A stretch of DNA of 64,000 nucleotides from Camellia lanceoleosa (taxonomy: Eukaryota; Streptophyta; Magnoliopsida; Ericales; Theaceae). Shown in pieces: positions 35,553 to 47,023 of the stretch (position 1 is the stretch's first letter; each line of letters starts with the position of its first letter). The notes under the pieces were generated by a model. That model was not told the origin of the DNA, made no database searches, and saw only the letters and a list, made by a program, of their open reading frames with translations. The stretch is from positions 24,865,374 to 24,929,373 of the forward strand of contig CM045762.1 of NCBI GenBank assembly GCA_025200525.1, in the 5' to 3' direction. The position numbers were made by a program, and so were the translations under genes.

Positions 35553-37690
35553 TCAATCCTTAAGGTCAGACTCCAGCAGCTCAACATCCACTTGCTCAAA
35601 AGGAATCGGTTGGGCCAATGTCATATTCGCAGTAGCAAGGGTTTTGAGCCAGCCGTGTTTGAAGCACCGGTTCTCAAATTTGGGCACTTCCTCCACATAG
35701 CTCTCCAAGGCGGCTTCTTGTCCAACCTGGAACGCTTTGGAAACCTCGGAGTCGGCTTTTTCCTTCGCCTTCTTCGATTCTTCCAAGTCGGCTTCCAGCT
35801 TGGCAATCACTTCCTTGGCTAGCTGGAGCGCGTCCTCACTTGCTTTTGCCCTGTCTTTGGCAGCCAGCCTTAGTTGGTCGGAATTCCTCGCGGTCTCGGC
35901 CTCAGAGTCGGCTCTCGCACGTTCCTTCGCCGCTTTCGCCGCTTTGGAATCGGCTCTTTGAGAGGCTTCCACAGCCTTGCTCTTTTCACTTTCAACTTCG
36001 ATTTTAAGGAAAGCGATCTGTTCTATAGCATCATGTTAACGGCGGCCTATTTCGGCTATCCTGCCCATCGTCTACAAAATAAGGAAATAGAGTTGAATAA
36101 TAATAAAAATATATGTATTTAGGCGAAAGACTACATATAAAGCATGTACCAATAAGGCCGATTGAGCGGCTAATGCAATTGACAGCAGATCTGGCTCCAT
36201 CCGAAATGTGGCTCTATCAACCGGCAGGGAGACCGAAGAGGCCATGCTCAAGGCCACAACCAGGTCCTTTAAAGCCGACGTGTCAGAGAAAATTGGCATG
36301 TTCCTTATCCTTGGTTGAACAGTGAATAGAACAACCAAATCGGATTCCTCAATGCGCGGCTGTTTATCGACTTACTTCTCAGCGGACTTGGCTTATTTCT
36401 CGGCGTGGTGTTTCTCCCCCCCTTTGTTGAGCCTCCTGATCCACCTACTCTATCCGCTCCGTCTCAGCCTTTTCAATTTGAGTCGTCTCTTCCTCGACAG
36501 GCAAGGAGGGCTCAGCATCGGCAGCGGGTGGAATTTCCGATCAGATGGCCTCTTCTTTTCGTCGGACGGCCATTCTTTCGACGTTTTTCTTCTTGGCAAG
36601 CTGCGTGAGTGACAACCCAGCTATGTCCTTAGGACACGCGCCGGAAAAGTCTCCTAAATCTGTAAAGATGTCTTTGAAGGAAGGGTCCCTTCGGCCTGAG
36701 GTGGACGGAGGGTTGGATGAATTGAGGCCGGCTTCCTCAAAGGCCAACTTCAAAGCCTCGTCTACTTCGGCTTCAGACTGGCTTGATTCCTCAGCGACCT
36801 CCTCGGCTACCTCCGCCTGCTCCGAATCGAATGCCTCCAAACCAACTTGCCTCAAGTTTTTGAAATTAGTTAAGATAAGGGTCATAAGAGACTCTTCGCC
36901 CCTCATAACTGGGATGTTTTCTGCTGCAAAAAACGTCATACGTCGGCTCGTATCGAAGAATAATGTGGGCCGCCCTCCCTTGTTTCTGAAGGCTTGGACG
37001 GCCAAAGTATTAGAGCGCGACTTTAATTTCTACAAGAACGGCGTCGTCGGTTGAAACCAAAACTTTCTTCAAATCGTTTTCTGCATAAATAAAACCATGA
37101 GACCACAAAAATAAAGCCGAATAAATATTAGAAAGATAAACGCAAGGAGTTATATGGCCACCTGGTTCACCTCTCCGTCTAGGAGTAGGATCTAGGCGGT
37201 CTTCACCTTCGCCGAATTCCTAGTTGCCTCGGACAACGACCATGACATCATCAACTCACTTGCCAGAGCTGGAAAGCATAGTCACTAATTGATGGTCGAT
37301 GTCCTTGGCCCTAAGGAAATAGCGCCCATGTCATCCAGAAGACTTGGCCAAGGCATAACAATGTTGAATAGCAGGTATGCCGAGATTAATCCTAAGGCGA
37401 CGGTTTAACTCTATAATCCCCATTATGATTCGAAAAAAATTCACATTAGGTTAGGAAGGGATTAGACCCCAATGGCGAAGGACGGCCCTAAGAAATGGGT
37501 GAAGGGAGAAACGGACTCCGCCCTCTGCAATTGATAAGAGGGGGAAGATGATTGTGCTTTCATCAGCCCTCTCCATATCAAGGGTGCCGTCTGTCACAAG
37601 TGACAGACGTACGTCATCAGGAATGAAAAAATGGCGTCGAAAGCCAGATGCTCAATCCGCAGAAAGGAGGTCTTTCAAATGCTTTTCCAT
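35553..37690 (-). pseudogene. Antisense coiled-coil ORF 1 of the gypsy element (spliced, decayed)
   Basis: Opposite in strand to gag-pol. The frame starts MEKHLKDLL at 37690, continues through SIAEGGVRFSLHPFLRAVLRHWG and FRIIMGIIELNRRLRIN, then a 154-codon open stretch (36541-37005). It ends in a Lys/Glu/Ala-rich coiled coil (35553-35972) finishing ELLESDLKD. Two introns can be placed: GT at 37161 to AG at 37081, and GT at 36149 to AG at 36072. Exons 1 and 3 hold in-frame stops (for example after LLSAD, LIPS and SSG). Extra antisense ORFs between pol and the 3' LTR are known in Tat-type elements; I infer that this is one. Its role is unknown. Confidence 0.65.
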
Positions 37691-38052
37691 TTTCGTCAAT
37701 TTATGGAATATGCTAAACTAAAAATAAACCAGGAAAAGGGATTCGAAATAGAGAGGAAGAGAACTTACAAGAGACGGAGAAGACAATGAGGAATAAAAGG
37801 AGGTTGCAGAGGTGAATCGGAAGGCACACCAAGAGCTTCGAGTATTCAAAAAATGTGTATGCACTTAAAAAGACAACAAAATTTTAAATCACAATAAATG
37901 GAAGAAGCGTATGAAGGGGCGGGAAGTTGTAATGATGACCGAAAAGCATGTGAGCTTTGACATTCGCGTTGGAATGAGGATTAGCCGCTGAATTTCGGCT
38001 CTGAATTTTCGAGTTTGAAACCAAATACACCAGCTAACTGTTGTTAGTAGAG

Positions 38053-38066
38053 TGTTTGGGGGGCAA
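38053..38066 (+). other. Polypurine tract (likely)
   Basis: GTTTGGGGGGCAAT lies directly before the 3' LTR start TGTAGGGG. It serves as plus-strand primer in LTR retrotransposons. Confidence 0.6.
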
Positions 38067-38067
38067 T

Positions 38068-38510
38068 TGTAGGGGCCGAGTATTAGGGGATGCAAAGAGG
38101 CCGAATAAGTGAACTTAGAGAATTGAGATATATACATTGTATTCGGCCCCGTCTTATACAAATTCAAAAATATCCTAATCGGCCACATAGCCAGTTGAGC
38201 GAGGAGTCGAGTAAAGAGTGATTTGCAACAAAAGGAGCCGAGTAAGTAGTTACACGGTGGATTAAAAGTGGGCCCGACCCTGAGGCCCAAGAGAAGATAT
38301 GAATAGAAGAACATCAACTAGGGAGAGAGACATGAGAACTAGTATGCTTAACTTAAGATATAAGCAATCAAGAGAGTATACATTGACTTATTCGTCGGAG
38401 TGCTAATTCCGGCACCCTCGACCGGAGTGTTCATTCCTTTTCAGGTTATTAGCTGAGGATCTCGAGCGTCCTATTGGATCCAAAGAATATTTCTAATCCA
38501 CTTCCCCATA
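38068..38510 (+). repeat. Gypsy 3' LTR
   Basis: 443 bp, homologous to 22026-22468. It ends CTTCCCCATA where the 5' copy has CTTCCCCACA, so the terminal CA has probably mutated. The TATA-like box reads GATATGAATAG here. Confidence 0.85.
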
Positions 38511-39818
38511 TCTATACTATATATTAAGCAAAAGGGAGTTTTTAACCCCAAACCTTGTGGGAGCTCCAATCTCCCAATCTAAATTTTCTGATTTTTTTTA
38601 TTTAAAAAAAAAAAAAAAACTTAGCATTTATTAAGTTCATCCAATCCCCAAGTCTTACCCTCATAATAACACTTTAATGCATTAAGAACAACTATAAAAA
38701 AAATTCTTTAAAATCCAACACATATGAATTCCTTGAAAAGTCCCAACACATATAATTATTATCCCTCATAATATCACTTTAATGCATTAAGAATAAGCAT
38801 AAAAAAAAAATTTCTTGAAAAGTCCAACACATATGATTATTATCAAAATATTAAACTTTAATATAATATAATAAAAAAAAGACATTTAATTCTTTAAAAA
38901 ATCTAACACATATGATTATTATCAAAATATTAAATTTTAATATAATATAATAAAAAAAGACATTTAATTCTTTAAAAAGTCTAACACATATGATTATTAT
39001 CAAAATATTAAACTTTAATATAATATAAAAAAGGAAAAAAAAGAAGACATTTAAAAATAAAAATAAAAAGACATTTAAAAATCGCAATTCACATATATAG
39101 ATAATTGTAAACACAATTATCTAAGGAAAATAGAATTTTTAACCTACAAGCCTTGTGGGAGCTCTAATATTCTAATCTAAATTTTCTAATTTTTTTATTT
39201 TTAAAAAAAAAAATTCAGCATTTGTTAATTTCTTTCAATCCCCATGCCTTTTGGGAGATTTAGTCAAAACCCCCTCATAATTAAACTTTAATGCATTAAA
39301 GATCAGCATAAACAAAATTCCTTGAAAATTTCAACACATCTATATATCTATATTATATTATCTATATCTATATCTATATCTACATCTATCTATCTATATG
39401 TATATCTATACTATATATTAATCAAAATGGGGTTTTTAACCCCAAGACCTGTGGGAGTTTCAATATTTCAATCTAAATTTTTTAAATTTTTTATTAAAAA
39501 AAAAACTCAGCATTTATTAATTTGGTCAAAATTCCCTGATCAGCATTTATTAACTTTTTTTAATCCACATGTCTTTTCACATACCTGCATTTATTAATTT
39601 GGTCAAAATCCCCTGATCAGCATTTAATCCCCTCATACAAATAATTATAGATACAATCTGTGTATAGTTACTGCAATACCCTTTTCAACTTCTCTCATAC
39701 ACTATGGTTATTATTTTTATAAAAAATCTTAAAAAACATAATTTATATATTAAAAAAAAATCTAAAACAAATATAAATATTTATAATTATCCCGTGTATA
39801 GCACGGGTGATATGCTAG
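38511..39818. mobile_element. Non-autonomous Helitron, possibly composite
   Basis: It starts TCTATACTATATATTAAGC after an A. It ends with the hairpin CCCGTG-TATAG-CACGGG a few bases before a terminal CTAG, followed by T. This 5' TC, 3' hairpin plus CTRR and A|T insertion site define Helitrons. A second copy of the 5' end (TCTATACTATATATTAATC) begins at 39405 and shares the following GGxGTTTTTAACCCCAA words. A third, partial copy of the inner part starts near 39121. So two or three related ends sit in series. No Rep/helicase ORF. It inserted between the gypsy 3' LTR and copy B. Confidence 0.75.
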
Positions 39819-39830
39819 TATACCATAGAA

Positions 39831-40012
39831 CACCAAGGATCCTCTAGAGTTTTTTTTCCCTAAAGTTTCCTAAAGTGGTGTGTTGTATGGTTAAGATTTA
39901 ATACTAAAAAATTAATGTGACTTGTCATTAAATCTCAACCATACAACATATCACTTTAAAAAATTAAAAAAAAAAAAAAACTCTAAAGAATCCTTAATGT
40001 TCTAAAAAACTC
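39831..40012. mobile_element. Foldback MITE with 9-bp target duplication
   Basis: Flanked by ACCATAGAA at 39822-39830 and 40013-40021, present once in copy A. The arms are long imperfect inverted repeats: AAGGATCCTCTAGAGTTTTT against AAGGATTCTTTAGAGTTTTT on the other strand, and AAAGTGGTGTGTTGTATGG against AAAGTGATATGTTGTATGG. The size of the duplication fits a Mutator-like origin. Confidence 0.65.
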
Positions 40013-40068
40013 ACCATAGAATTTCTCGATTTGTTTTCCAAGTTCAACTTTTTCGCCTTTCTCGATTT

Positions 40069-41088
40069 GTGTCCCGCGAGGAAGGCCAGAAGTCTGGTTA
40101 TGGGCCTGACTTGCGTACCACGAGAGCTCCTATGTTGAATATACCGCTGAAGGAAGTCCATCACTGGGTGAACAAAGCGGAGGAACGGGTGCACAACCTG
40201 GTTGGTAAACGGCCGTTGCCGGAGCAGAGGGAAGAAGCTTGTACGGTGCCTCCCCAGGATAGCACACGCATACCCACCTCAGAAGAGACTGGCAATGGGG
40301 ATCAGGCTGATGTCCTGAGGCAAATCGTGGTGTCAGATACTGTGAAGGATAGTGGCCCTAGTGGCACGTCCTCACCACAGGCAGAGGTGGCAGGGGTGCA
40401 TGCTAATATAACCAATTTGAAGGACAAACCCAGTCTTGTGGGTCAGCCAGAAGCAACTCGACGTAACCACCCTGGTCCAGTTTTAATGCCCTTAGCCCCA
40501 TCTCTCAGTGGGCCTGGGCAAACTTACTTCGTTATTGAGCCCTTGGACAGTACTTCGATTGTAAGGCCTTCTCCTAGTTGCGGAAGTGGAATTAGGCCTC
40601 TCCATGAAATCGGCATTGAGGAAATTAGCCCTAGCTCCAGCCCAACTAGTACTTCCTTTATGGATCAGGCTCTAGATAAGAGTATGGCTATTTGCTTCCA
40701 AGACTTATTTATTAAAAGGAAGGCCCAGGATGAGCTTGGTAGCGAAACCCCACCTAAATGGCTCAAACAGGGTAATGTCAACGCAAACCGCAAAATTGTC
40801 GTGGCCTCAAATAGAAAGGGCACGCCTCATCGAACTGAAAAAAGGTCAACTTACTCAAGAACGCGACGAACTAGGCAAAGCTCGCATTCGGTTTTGAATG
40901 GCGGTACTGGGGCTAGCTTGGAGAGGAAGATAGATGATACTGCTTTGGTTCAGGTTCCAATCTCGTGGAGTCAAGATGGTGGGGAGCTCTATTATTCTCA
41001 AGTTTCTAGTAGCTTTCCGGATGAAGTTTCGATCCTTTCAGATAGGGTTCTGGTGGCTGACCCTCAACAGCCACGCGATCCATGTTGA
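40069..41088 (+). pseudogene. LINE ORF1, C-terminal part
   Basis: The open frame of 339 codons begins at the truncated 5' end. SGYGPDLRTTRAP resembles the YGPWLRA block that follows the zinc knuckle in plant L1 ORF1 (an RNA-binding, gag-like protein), so the DUF4283-type domain and knuckle are missing. The remainder is a low-complexity Ser/Pro/Thr-rich tail with basic patches (near 40795-40880). It ends at TGA 41086-41088, overlapping the ORF2 start ATG at 41082. Confidence 0.65.
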
Positions 41089-44000
41089 TTCTGAGCTGGA
41101 ACTGCCAGGGGCTGGGGTGACCCCTGACAGTCCGGACCCTCCGAGGGTTGTGCACAACCCATCGCCCCTCTGTGGTGTTTTTAATGGAAACCAAGAATAA
41201 AGCCTCCAAACTAGAGCAGACCCGTCGAAAACTCCAATTCGCGCACAGCTGTTACGTGAACCCGGTTGGGGCTTCTGGCGGGCTGGCGCTCTGGTGGGTG
41301 GATGAGTTGGATTTGGATGTTCGTTTCAAGTCTAAACATCTCCTTCGTTGCATTGTTGGTAACAAAAATTTGGCTAGGGCGTGGGCTATTTCTTTTGTTT
41401 ATGCCCCTCCTAACAGATCACAAAGGAAAGAATTTTGGCAACTTTTGATTCATCAAGCTCGAGGCAATCGGTATCCATGGTTATGTGTGGGCGATTTCAA
41501 TCAAGTTGGCTCCATGTGGGAAAAGCAAGGTGGCGTGGAGTGTTCTAGCTCTCAAATTGACGGGTTCCAGGATATGCTATCGGAATGTGCTTTGATGGAT
41601 CTCGGGTTCAGCGGTAATGCATTTACATGGACAAACAACCAAGTTGGGGCAGCCAATATTCGCGAGAGGTTGGATAAAGCTTTTGCCTCGGTGGAGTGGC
41701 GAGATAAGTTTCCTCATGCACAAGTCTTCCATGAAAATATTTTCGGCTCTGACCATAGTCCTTTGATTGTGAATTGCTGCTTTCTTCCTAAAAGAGTCCC
41801 TCGGGTGTTTAAGTTTGAATCTATATGGGCCTCCAGTCCGGAATGTGGGGAAGTTATCAAACGGTCCTGGGCCTCTCCACAATTCGGCTCCCCAATGTTC
41901 CAACTGGCCCAACGCCTAAAAGTGTGTAGTAATAGTCTCTCATCTTGGAGTCGGCGTGAATTTGGCAATAACAAGAAACAAATTGCAGATTGTAAACTCA
42001 AGTTGAACTACCTTCAGAGCCTTGCTCCCACGTCTCAAAACTTTCTGGACCAAGCTTCTATCCAGTCCCAATTGGAATTGTATATGATGAGAGAGGAGAT
42101 GTTCCTACATCAGCGGTCTCGGGTTAATTGGTTATCCTTTGGTGACCAAAATTCGGCCTTTTTTCATGCCACCCTCAACCAACGTCGGCAGAGAAACCAA
42201 TTAGTTCGTTTAAAGGATGTTAATGGGGTGTGGCTCGAATCTGACGAGGAGATTGACCACCACTTGCAATCATATTTTCGTGATTTATTCTCTTCAGTCG
42301 GTAATCGGGATATGGACGAGGCCTTAGATGGGGTGGATTGTGTTCTCACTAATGAGATGAATTCTCGGTTAACCAGGGATGTAACAGACGCTGAAATCAA
42401 GTCTGCGGTGTTTCAACTGGGCTCTCTCAAAGCCCCTGGACCAGATGGGTATCCGGGGTTCTTTTACCAACGGTTTTGGGCTGAAATTGAGAATGATGTC
42501 TGTAAGGCAATCCGAAATTTTTTTGGGGGCGGATTTCTACTTAAAGAGTGGAACCACACTAATTTGGTCTTGATTCCGAAGGTCACAACTCCTGAGTCCC
42601 TTTCGCACTTTAGACCAATCAGCTTATGCAATTTCAATCTTAAGATCATCACCAAGATTCTGAATAACCGCTTGAAAGAAGTTTTAGGAAAGATTGTTTC
42701 TCCATGTCAATCGGCGTTTGTTCCCGGTCGTATGATTCAAGACAATATATTGGTCGCCCATGAAGCTTTTCACTATCTTAAATTGCACAAACGGGGCCGC
42801 AACTCGGCCATGGCTGCGAAGCTCGATTTTAACAAAGCTTATGATCGGGTTCAATGGGATTTTCTTGAAGCGGTGCTGCGTAAGTTGGGCTTTCATGAAA
42901 TCTGGGTTAATTGGGTGATGCAATGTATTACAACAGTTACCTTTGCTGTGGTTATCAATGGGGCAGTGCGAACGAACTTTACACCTTCTCGGGGCATTCG
43001 GCAAGGGGACCCCCTCTCTCCTTACTTATTCTTATTGGTGATTGAGGTGCTCTCCAAGTTACTGCAAAAAAGTTTGGCAGCAAATAGGTTCTCAGGTATC
43101 AAGATTAGTCGAGGATGCCCAGTGCTATCCCATCTTTTTTTCGCCGATGATGCTCTCTTATTTCTTAAAGCGGATGTGGCTCACTGTCAGGAAATCCTCC
43201 AAGTTTTGGCTATTTACGGCCACGCTTCGGGCCAGCAACTCAATTTCGATAAGTCAGGTCTTCACTTCTCCGCCAACACCAGTGAAGGATGTAAAAGGCA
43301 AATTTATGATCTGCTGTGTATTGCCCCTGCTGATCCGGGATCCCGATATCTAGGCCTGCCAACTTTCTAGGGGAGATCCAAACGGGCGACTTATAATTTC
43401 ATTGTGGAAAGGGTTCGTGATAAACTACAAGGTTGGAAGCTTAAACTTTTGTCCCAAGCGGGAAGGGAAATTCTTCTTAAATCGGTCGCCCAGGCTATTC
43501 CCTCCTATGCAATGTCTTGTTTTTTACTCCCCAAGAATTTGTGCTCTAAATTGAATGCATTATTGAGCAATTTTTGGTGGAAAGGTGATTCTGCCAACAG
43601 AGGTATACATTGGGCAGCGTGGGACAAACTTACACTGCCTAAACTCCAAGGCGGGATGGGTTTCCGAGACTTCCGTTCTTTTAATAGAGCTCTGTTAGCT
43701 CGGCAAGGGTGGCGGCTCAGTCGTTTTCCTAACTCCTTCTGTGCTCAATTCTTCAAGGGACGGTATTACCCGCAATCTAATTTTTGGAGTGCCAGAAGAG
43801 GATCGCGTGCATCATGGGCGTGGACCAGTATTCTTGAGGGTCGGGAGGTTTTACAAAAAGGGGTCAGATGGCAAGTTTCTAATGGGAAGTCCATCCACTT
43901 TTGGACTGATAGATGGGTAGCGTCTTCTCCCAATTTCTGTGTCACATCTCCAAAGCCTTTGGGATGCCAGCTAACAAAAGTGTGTGAGGCCGTTACTCCT

Positions 44001-45199
44001 AATACTAACCGCTGGAATTTAAATGTGCTGCATAGTGTGCTCTCAAGGGATGAAGTTGATAAGATTTGTACGATTCCACTTGCGACTGAGCCACAAGATG
44101 ACCGACTCATTTGGCATCATGATCTGAAAGGACTCTATTCAGTAAAGTCAGGTTACCGGGTGGCAATCATGGACTCATTACACCAGTCAGCCAATCAACC
44201 CTCGTCTTCATTTCAAATGCCCGAGAAAATCTGGAAATTCTTGTGGACCCTCCCAATTCCTCCAAAGCTCCGGAACTTCTGGTGGCGGGCGTGTAACAAT
44301 TTGTTGGCCTCCAATGCTAATCTCTTCCGACGTCATTGTGCTCGGGATGATTTATGCCCTATCTGCAATCGGGAAAGTGAAACAGTGGAGCACTTGATTT
44401 GCGGTTGTGACTGGACGCGGACGGTGTGGTTTGGGAGTAGCCTGAACATAGCGACCCATCTGAGTCCTATTGTTTCAATTCAAAGATGGACCTGTGAAAT
44501 GTTTCAGAATATCTCCAATCAGTCTGCGAGAGTGGATTATTTTTGTCAGGTAATCTGGTTGGCTTGGCATATATAGAAATGTCGAAATGACATGGTTTTC
44601 AACCGCCAGCCCATTGACCCTTGCTCCGTCCTTTTCCGAGCAGCCAAAGACTCATGTGAACATGCTTTAGCTCTACAGGCTTCTCATCAAAACTCCACTT
44701 GGCTGAATCCCCACCGAGCAACGGAAAGAGTGTGGATACCTCCTCGGCCGAGCAGACTCAAAGCCAATTGTGATGTGGCCCTCAGGCCTGGAACCTCCAG
44801 AGCTTCTGTCGCGGTGATTTTTCGTAATAGCAGTGGCTCGGTTGTGGAAGGAGCAACTCGTTTCGAGGATGTGGGATCGATTTTGCGAGGTGAAGCATTG
44901 GTATCGATGGGCATGCCTTATGGCTCGTCATTTGAATCTCTCTGTGGAAATTCTTTGGGGACAACAAATCTGTTATTTGCTTGTGTGTGTCCGAAGATGA
45001 CCCTCCATGGGAGTGTGCTCCTATCATTGGTGATATTAGATGTATACCTAACCAATGTAACCTTTCCTTTGTCTGGACTCCTCGTGAGGCTAATGGTGCC
45101 GCTCACTGGACTACGAAGGCTTTTTTACAGGGAGTTCTCCCCTCCAATTGGGTGAGCAATCCCCCTGTTGGCTTATGTAAGGCTTTAGCCTTGTGCTAG
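41082..45199 (+). pseudogene. LINE ORF2: endonuclease, RT, zinc region, RNase H; multiple stops
   Basis: ORF2 nicks target DNA and reverse-transcribes the element. MLILSWNCQGLG is followed at once by TGA (41118). The frame then gives the AP-endonuclease (VFLMETKN, WLCVGDFNQ, GSDHSP, to about 41770) and RT (LKAPGPDGYPG, FRPISLCN, DFNKAYDRV, GIRQGDPLSPYLF, FFADDALLF, to about 43170). TAG 43368 follows LPTF, where Trp is usual. A Cys/His region, CPICNRESETVEHLICGC, lies near 44360-44410, and TAG 44574 follows LAWHI. RNase H (LKANCDVALRPG) loses frame near 44900 and finishes in another frame at 45199 (DNKSVI, FVWTPREANGAAHW). Three of the breaks fit single transitions. Confidence 0.85.
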
Positions 45200-45236
45200 T
45201 AATGCTATTTTTGCCTTTCCTTTCAAAAAAAAAAAA

Positions 45237-45519
45237 TATATATATTATTATGAAATTTTGATGCAAGACTTCCATGATTTGTTTTAAAAATTCAACAAAA
45301 TGCCAAAAAAATATTCTTAAAGCCAAACATCGAAAATAAGGTAGTTTTGTCTCAACTTCAAATTTTGACCGTTGGATTAAAAATAAAAAACATGACAGAT
45401 GATCCTATGATTCAAATTTTTGATAATATTGTTTAATGCGTGTGGGTTAGAACGTGGCAAAGCGTTGACGTTGCTTGTCATTGCTTGCCTCTGAAGTCCT
45501 TCCTAAATCCCAATATCTC

Positions 45520-45554
<35 letters not shown>

Positions 45555-46250
45555 CCCTCTGTTTCAATTTTTTAAATTTAATTTTTAATTTTTTATATTT
45601 TTTTAATTTTTAGTGAATATTTTTAAAATTTTAAAATTTTTTATTTTTTTAAATGTACCTTACTCATATATCTAAAAAGTAAAATATTTATAAAAAAATC
45701 AATAAATATACAAGCATATATGAAAAATTTACTAAATTCTCGTATTTTTTTTATTTTTTTTTATTTTTGGTAGTTAGTGAATTTTCTAAAGATTTTTTTC
45801 ACAAATATTATATTTTTTAAGTGTATTTATGTTAGATGTATCTAAAAATTTTAAAAATTACTTAAAATATTTTAAAAAAATAGTTAAAATAAAAAATTTT
45901 AATTTTTTAAAAAGTGAATTTTGAAAAATCTAACCAAACAAGCTGAATATTATCATTTTGAGTTTTAGGGGTCGTTTAGCAATGTTGACTTTTGATTTTT
46001 TTAACCTGAGGCTTTTTTATTTGTTTGGTTTTCGTGTTTGATTTTTTTGAATTTTTTGTATTAGAATGACAAAATTGACCTCAATTCGAAAATGATGCTT
46101 TTTTGATTTTTTATTTGTATATGGATTAATTTGATAATTTTACATCCTAAGTTATGTTTTGTCGTTTTGTGACTTTTTTTTTTTTTTTTTCGGGTCCTTT
46201 CGTGCTTATTTCCCACCATGGAAACCAAACCAAGGCTGAGTCTTGCACTT
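45237..46250. other. NLR-B upstream region
   Basis: Homologous to about 11053-12060. Contains the (AAT)n tract near 45521-45554 and AT-rich sequence. The leader exon equivalent follows at about 46250-46381, with the same GGATCAG/GTACACTC splice donor. Confidence 0.5.
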
Positions 46251-46860
46251 GACGATGAGTTTGAGTTCTCTCTTCTTCATTTGGGATCATATATACACTT
46301 TTTCTCTGAGAAATTCTTCATTAGATGTTTCTTAATTAGTACTTCATTGCCTACAGTTTGAGCTTCTTTTCTTTGGATCAGGTACACTCTCCTTCTATTC
46401 TAGCATTTTCTAAATTCTTTGAAACTTTGGTTGAATTTCTTCTTTGTTCTAGTTGTTTGATTATGTTGTAATATACCAGAGGAGAGATAAGAGAGAAATT
46501 TTGATGAACCAAAGAATGCTGCAAAAAAATTTCAGTATGTTAAGTTGGGTTGTGTTTTCATATTTTGGTGAATTGTTTCTGAAAATTATTTTTTTGAATT
46601 TTTTTTTTTAAGAAAAAACCTATTTTTAGGAAATATCAACAAGTTGTTTTCGAATTAAACACAAAAATAAAAACCATATGAGAAGATGAGTATTTTCTAA
46701 CTTTTTATTGTTTTTATTTCGAAAATACGGAAAAGAAAAAGGAATTAAAAAAAAAAAATTTGAAAACACAAGTTGCATTTGGTTTTCTTTTTTCTTTCCT
46801 TTCTTCTTTTAATTATTATTTTGTTTATGTGATAATGGCCTTGATTAGCTTTTTCCTTAT

Positions 46861-47023
46861 TGCTGTGTTTGGTTGGGAAATTTGGGGAGAGATTTGAAAA
46901 GGAAAAGGGAAAGGAAAAAGGTGTGTGAAATTAGATGAAATATAGGTATATTTTATTCATATTTCACCTATCGTTTCCCTTTCTCTTTCCAAATGGCCTC
47001 CTCAAATCCTCCAACCAAACACA
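46861..47023. mobile_element. Tourist-like MITE (copy-B private)
   Basis: 163 bp absent from copy A, inside the 5'-UTR intron. The ends TGTGTTTGGTTGG and CCAACCAAACACA are inverted repeats, and TAT flanks both sides (46858-46860 and 47024-47026), present once in copy A. A 3-bp target duplication and a GTTTGG-type terminus suggest PIF/Harbinger. Confidence 0.65.

Larger units (their letters stand above)
22026..38510 (+). mobile_element. Degenerate Ty3/gypsy Tat-type LTR retrotransposon with nested insertion
   Basis: Two 443-bp LTRs flank a PBS-like site, gag, protease, reverse transcriptase, RNase H, a second (archaeal-type) RNase H, integrase, a long 3' compartment and a polypurine tract. 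Domain order, the extra RNase H and the long 3' region with antisense ORFs and tandem repeats are features known for the Tat group. Coding capacity is destroyed by at least seven in-frame stops and several 1-base shifts. A ~4-kb LTR-like insertion splits pol. The 5-base flanks (ATCAT at left, TATAC after removing the adjoining Helitron) do not match, so no target duplication is visible. The 3' LTR abuts the Helitron, which in turn abuts copy B of the segmental duplication. Confidence 0.85.
40060..45236 (+). mobile_element. 5'-truncated plant L1-type LINE
   Basis: About 5.2 kb inserted in the copy-B NLR upstream region, ending in a 12-base poly(A) (45225-45236). Copy A is uninterrupted at this point (TTTCACCTTCCCATATTATT). 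The element starts inside ORF1 and has ORF2 with endonuclease, reverse transcriptase, zinc-binding region and a broken RNase H. No clean target duplication is visible, so the 5' junction may involve a small deletion. Confidence 0.85.

Noticed and set aside
22021..38515. Target duplication for the gypsy element
   Set aside because: The left flank ATCAT and right flank TATAC (after removing the Helitron) do not match under any reasonable LTR end.
40055..45245. Target duplication for the LINE
   Set aside because: No direct repeat longer than 4-5 bases was found around the 5' junction and the poly(A) tail.
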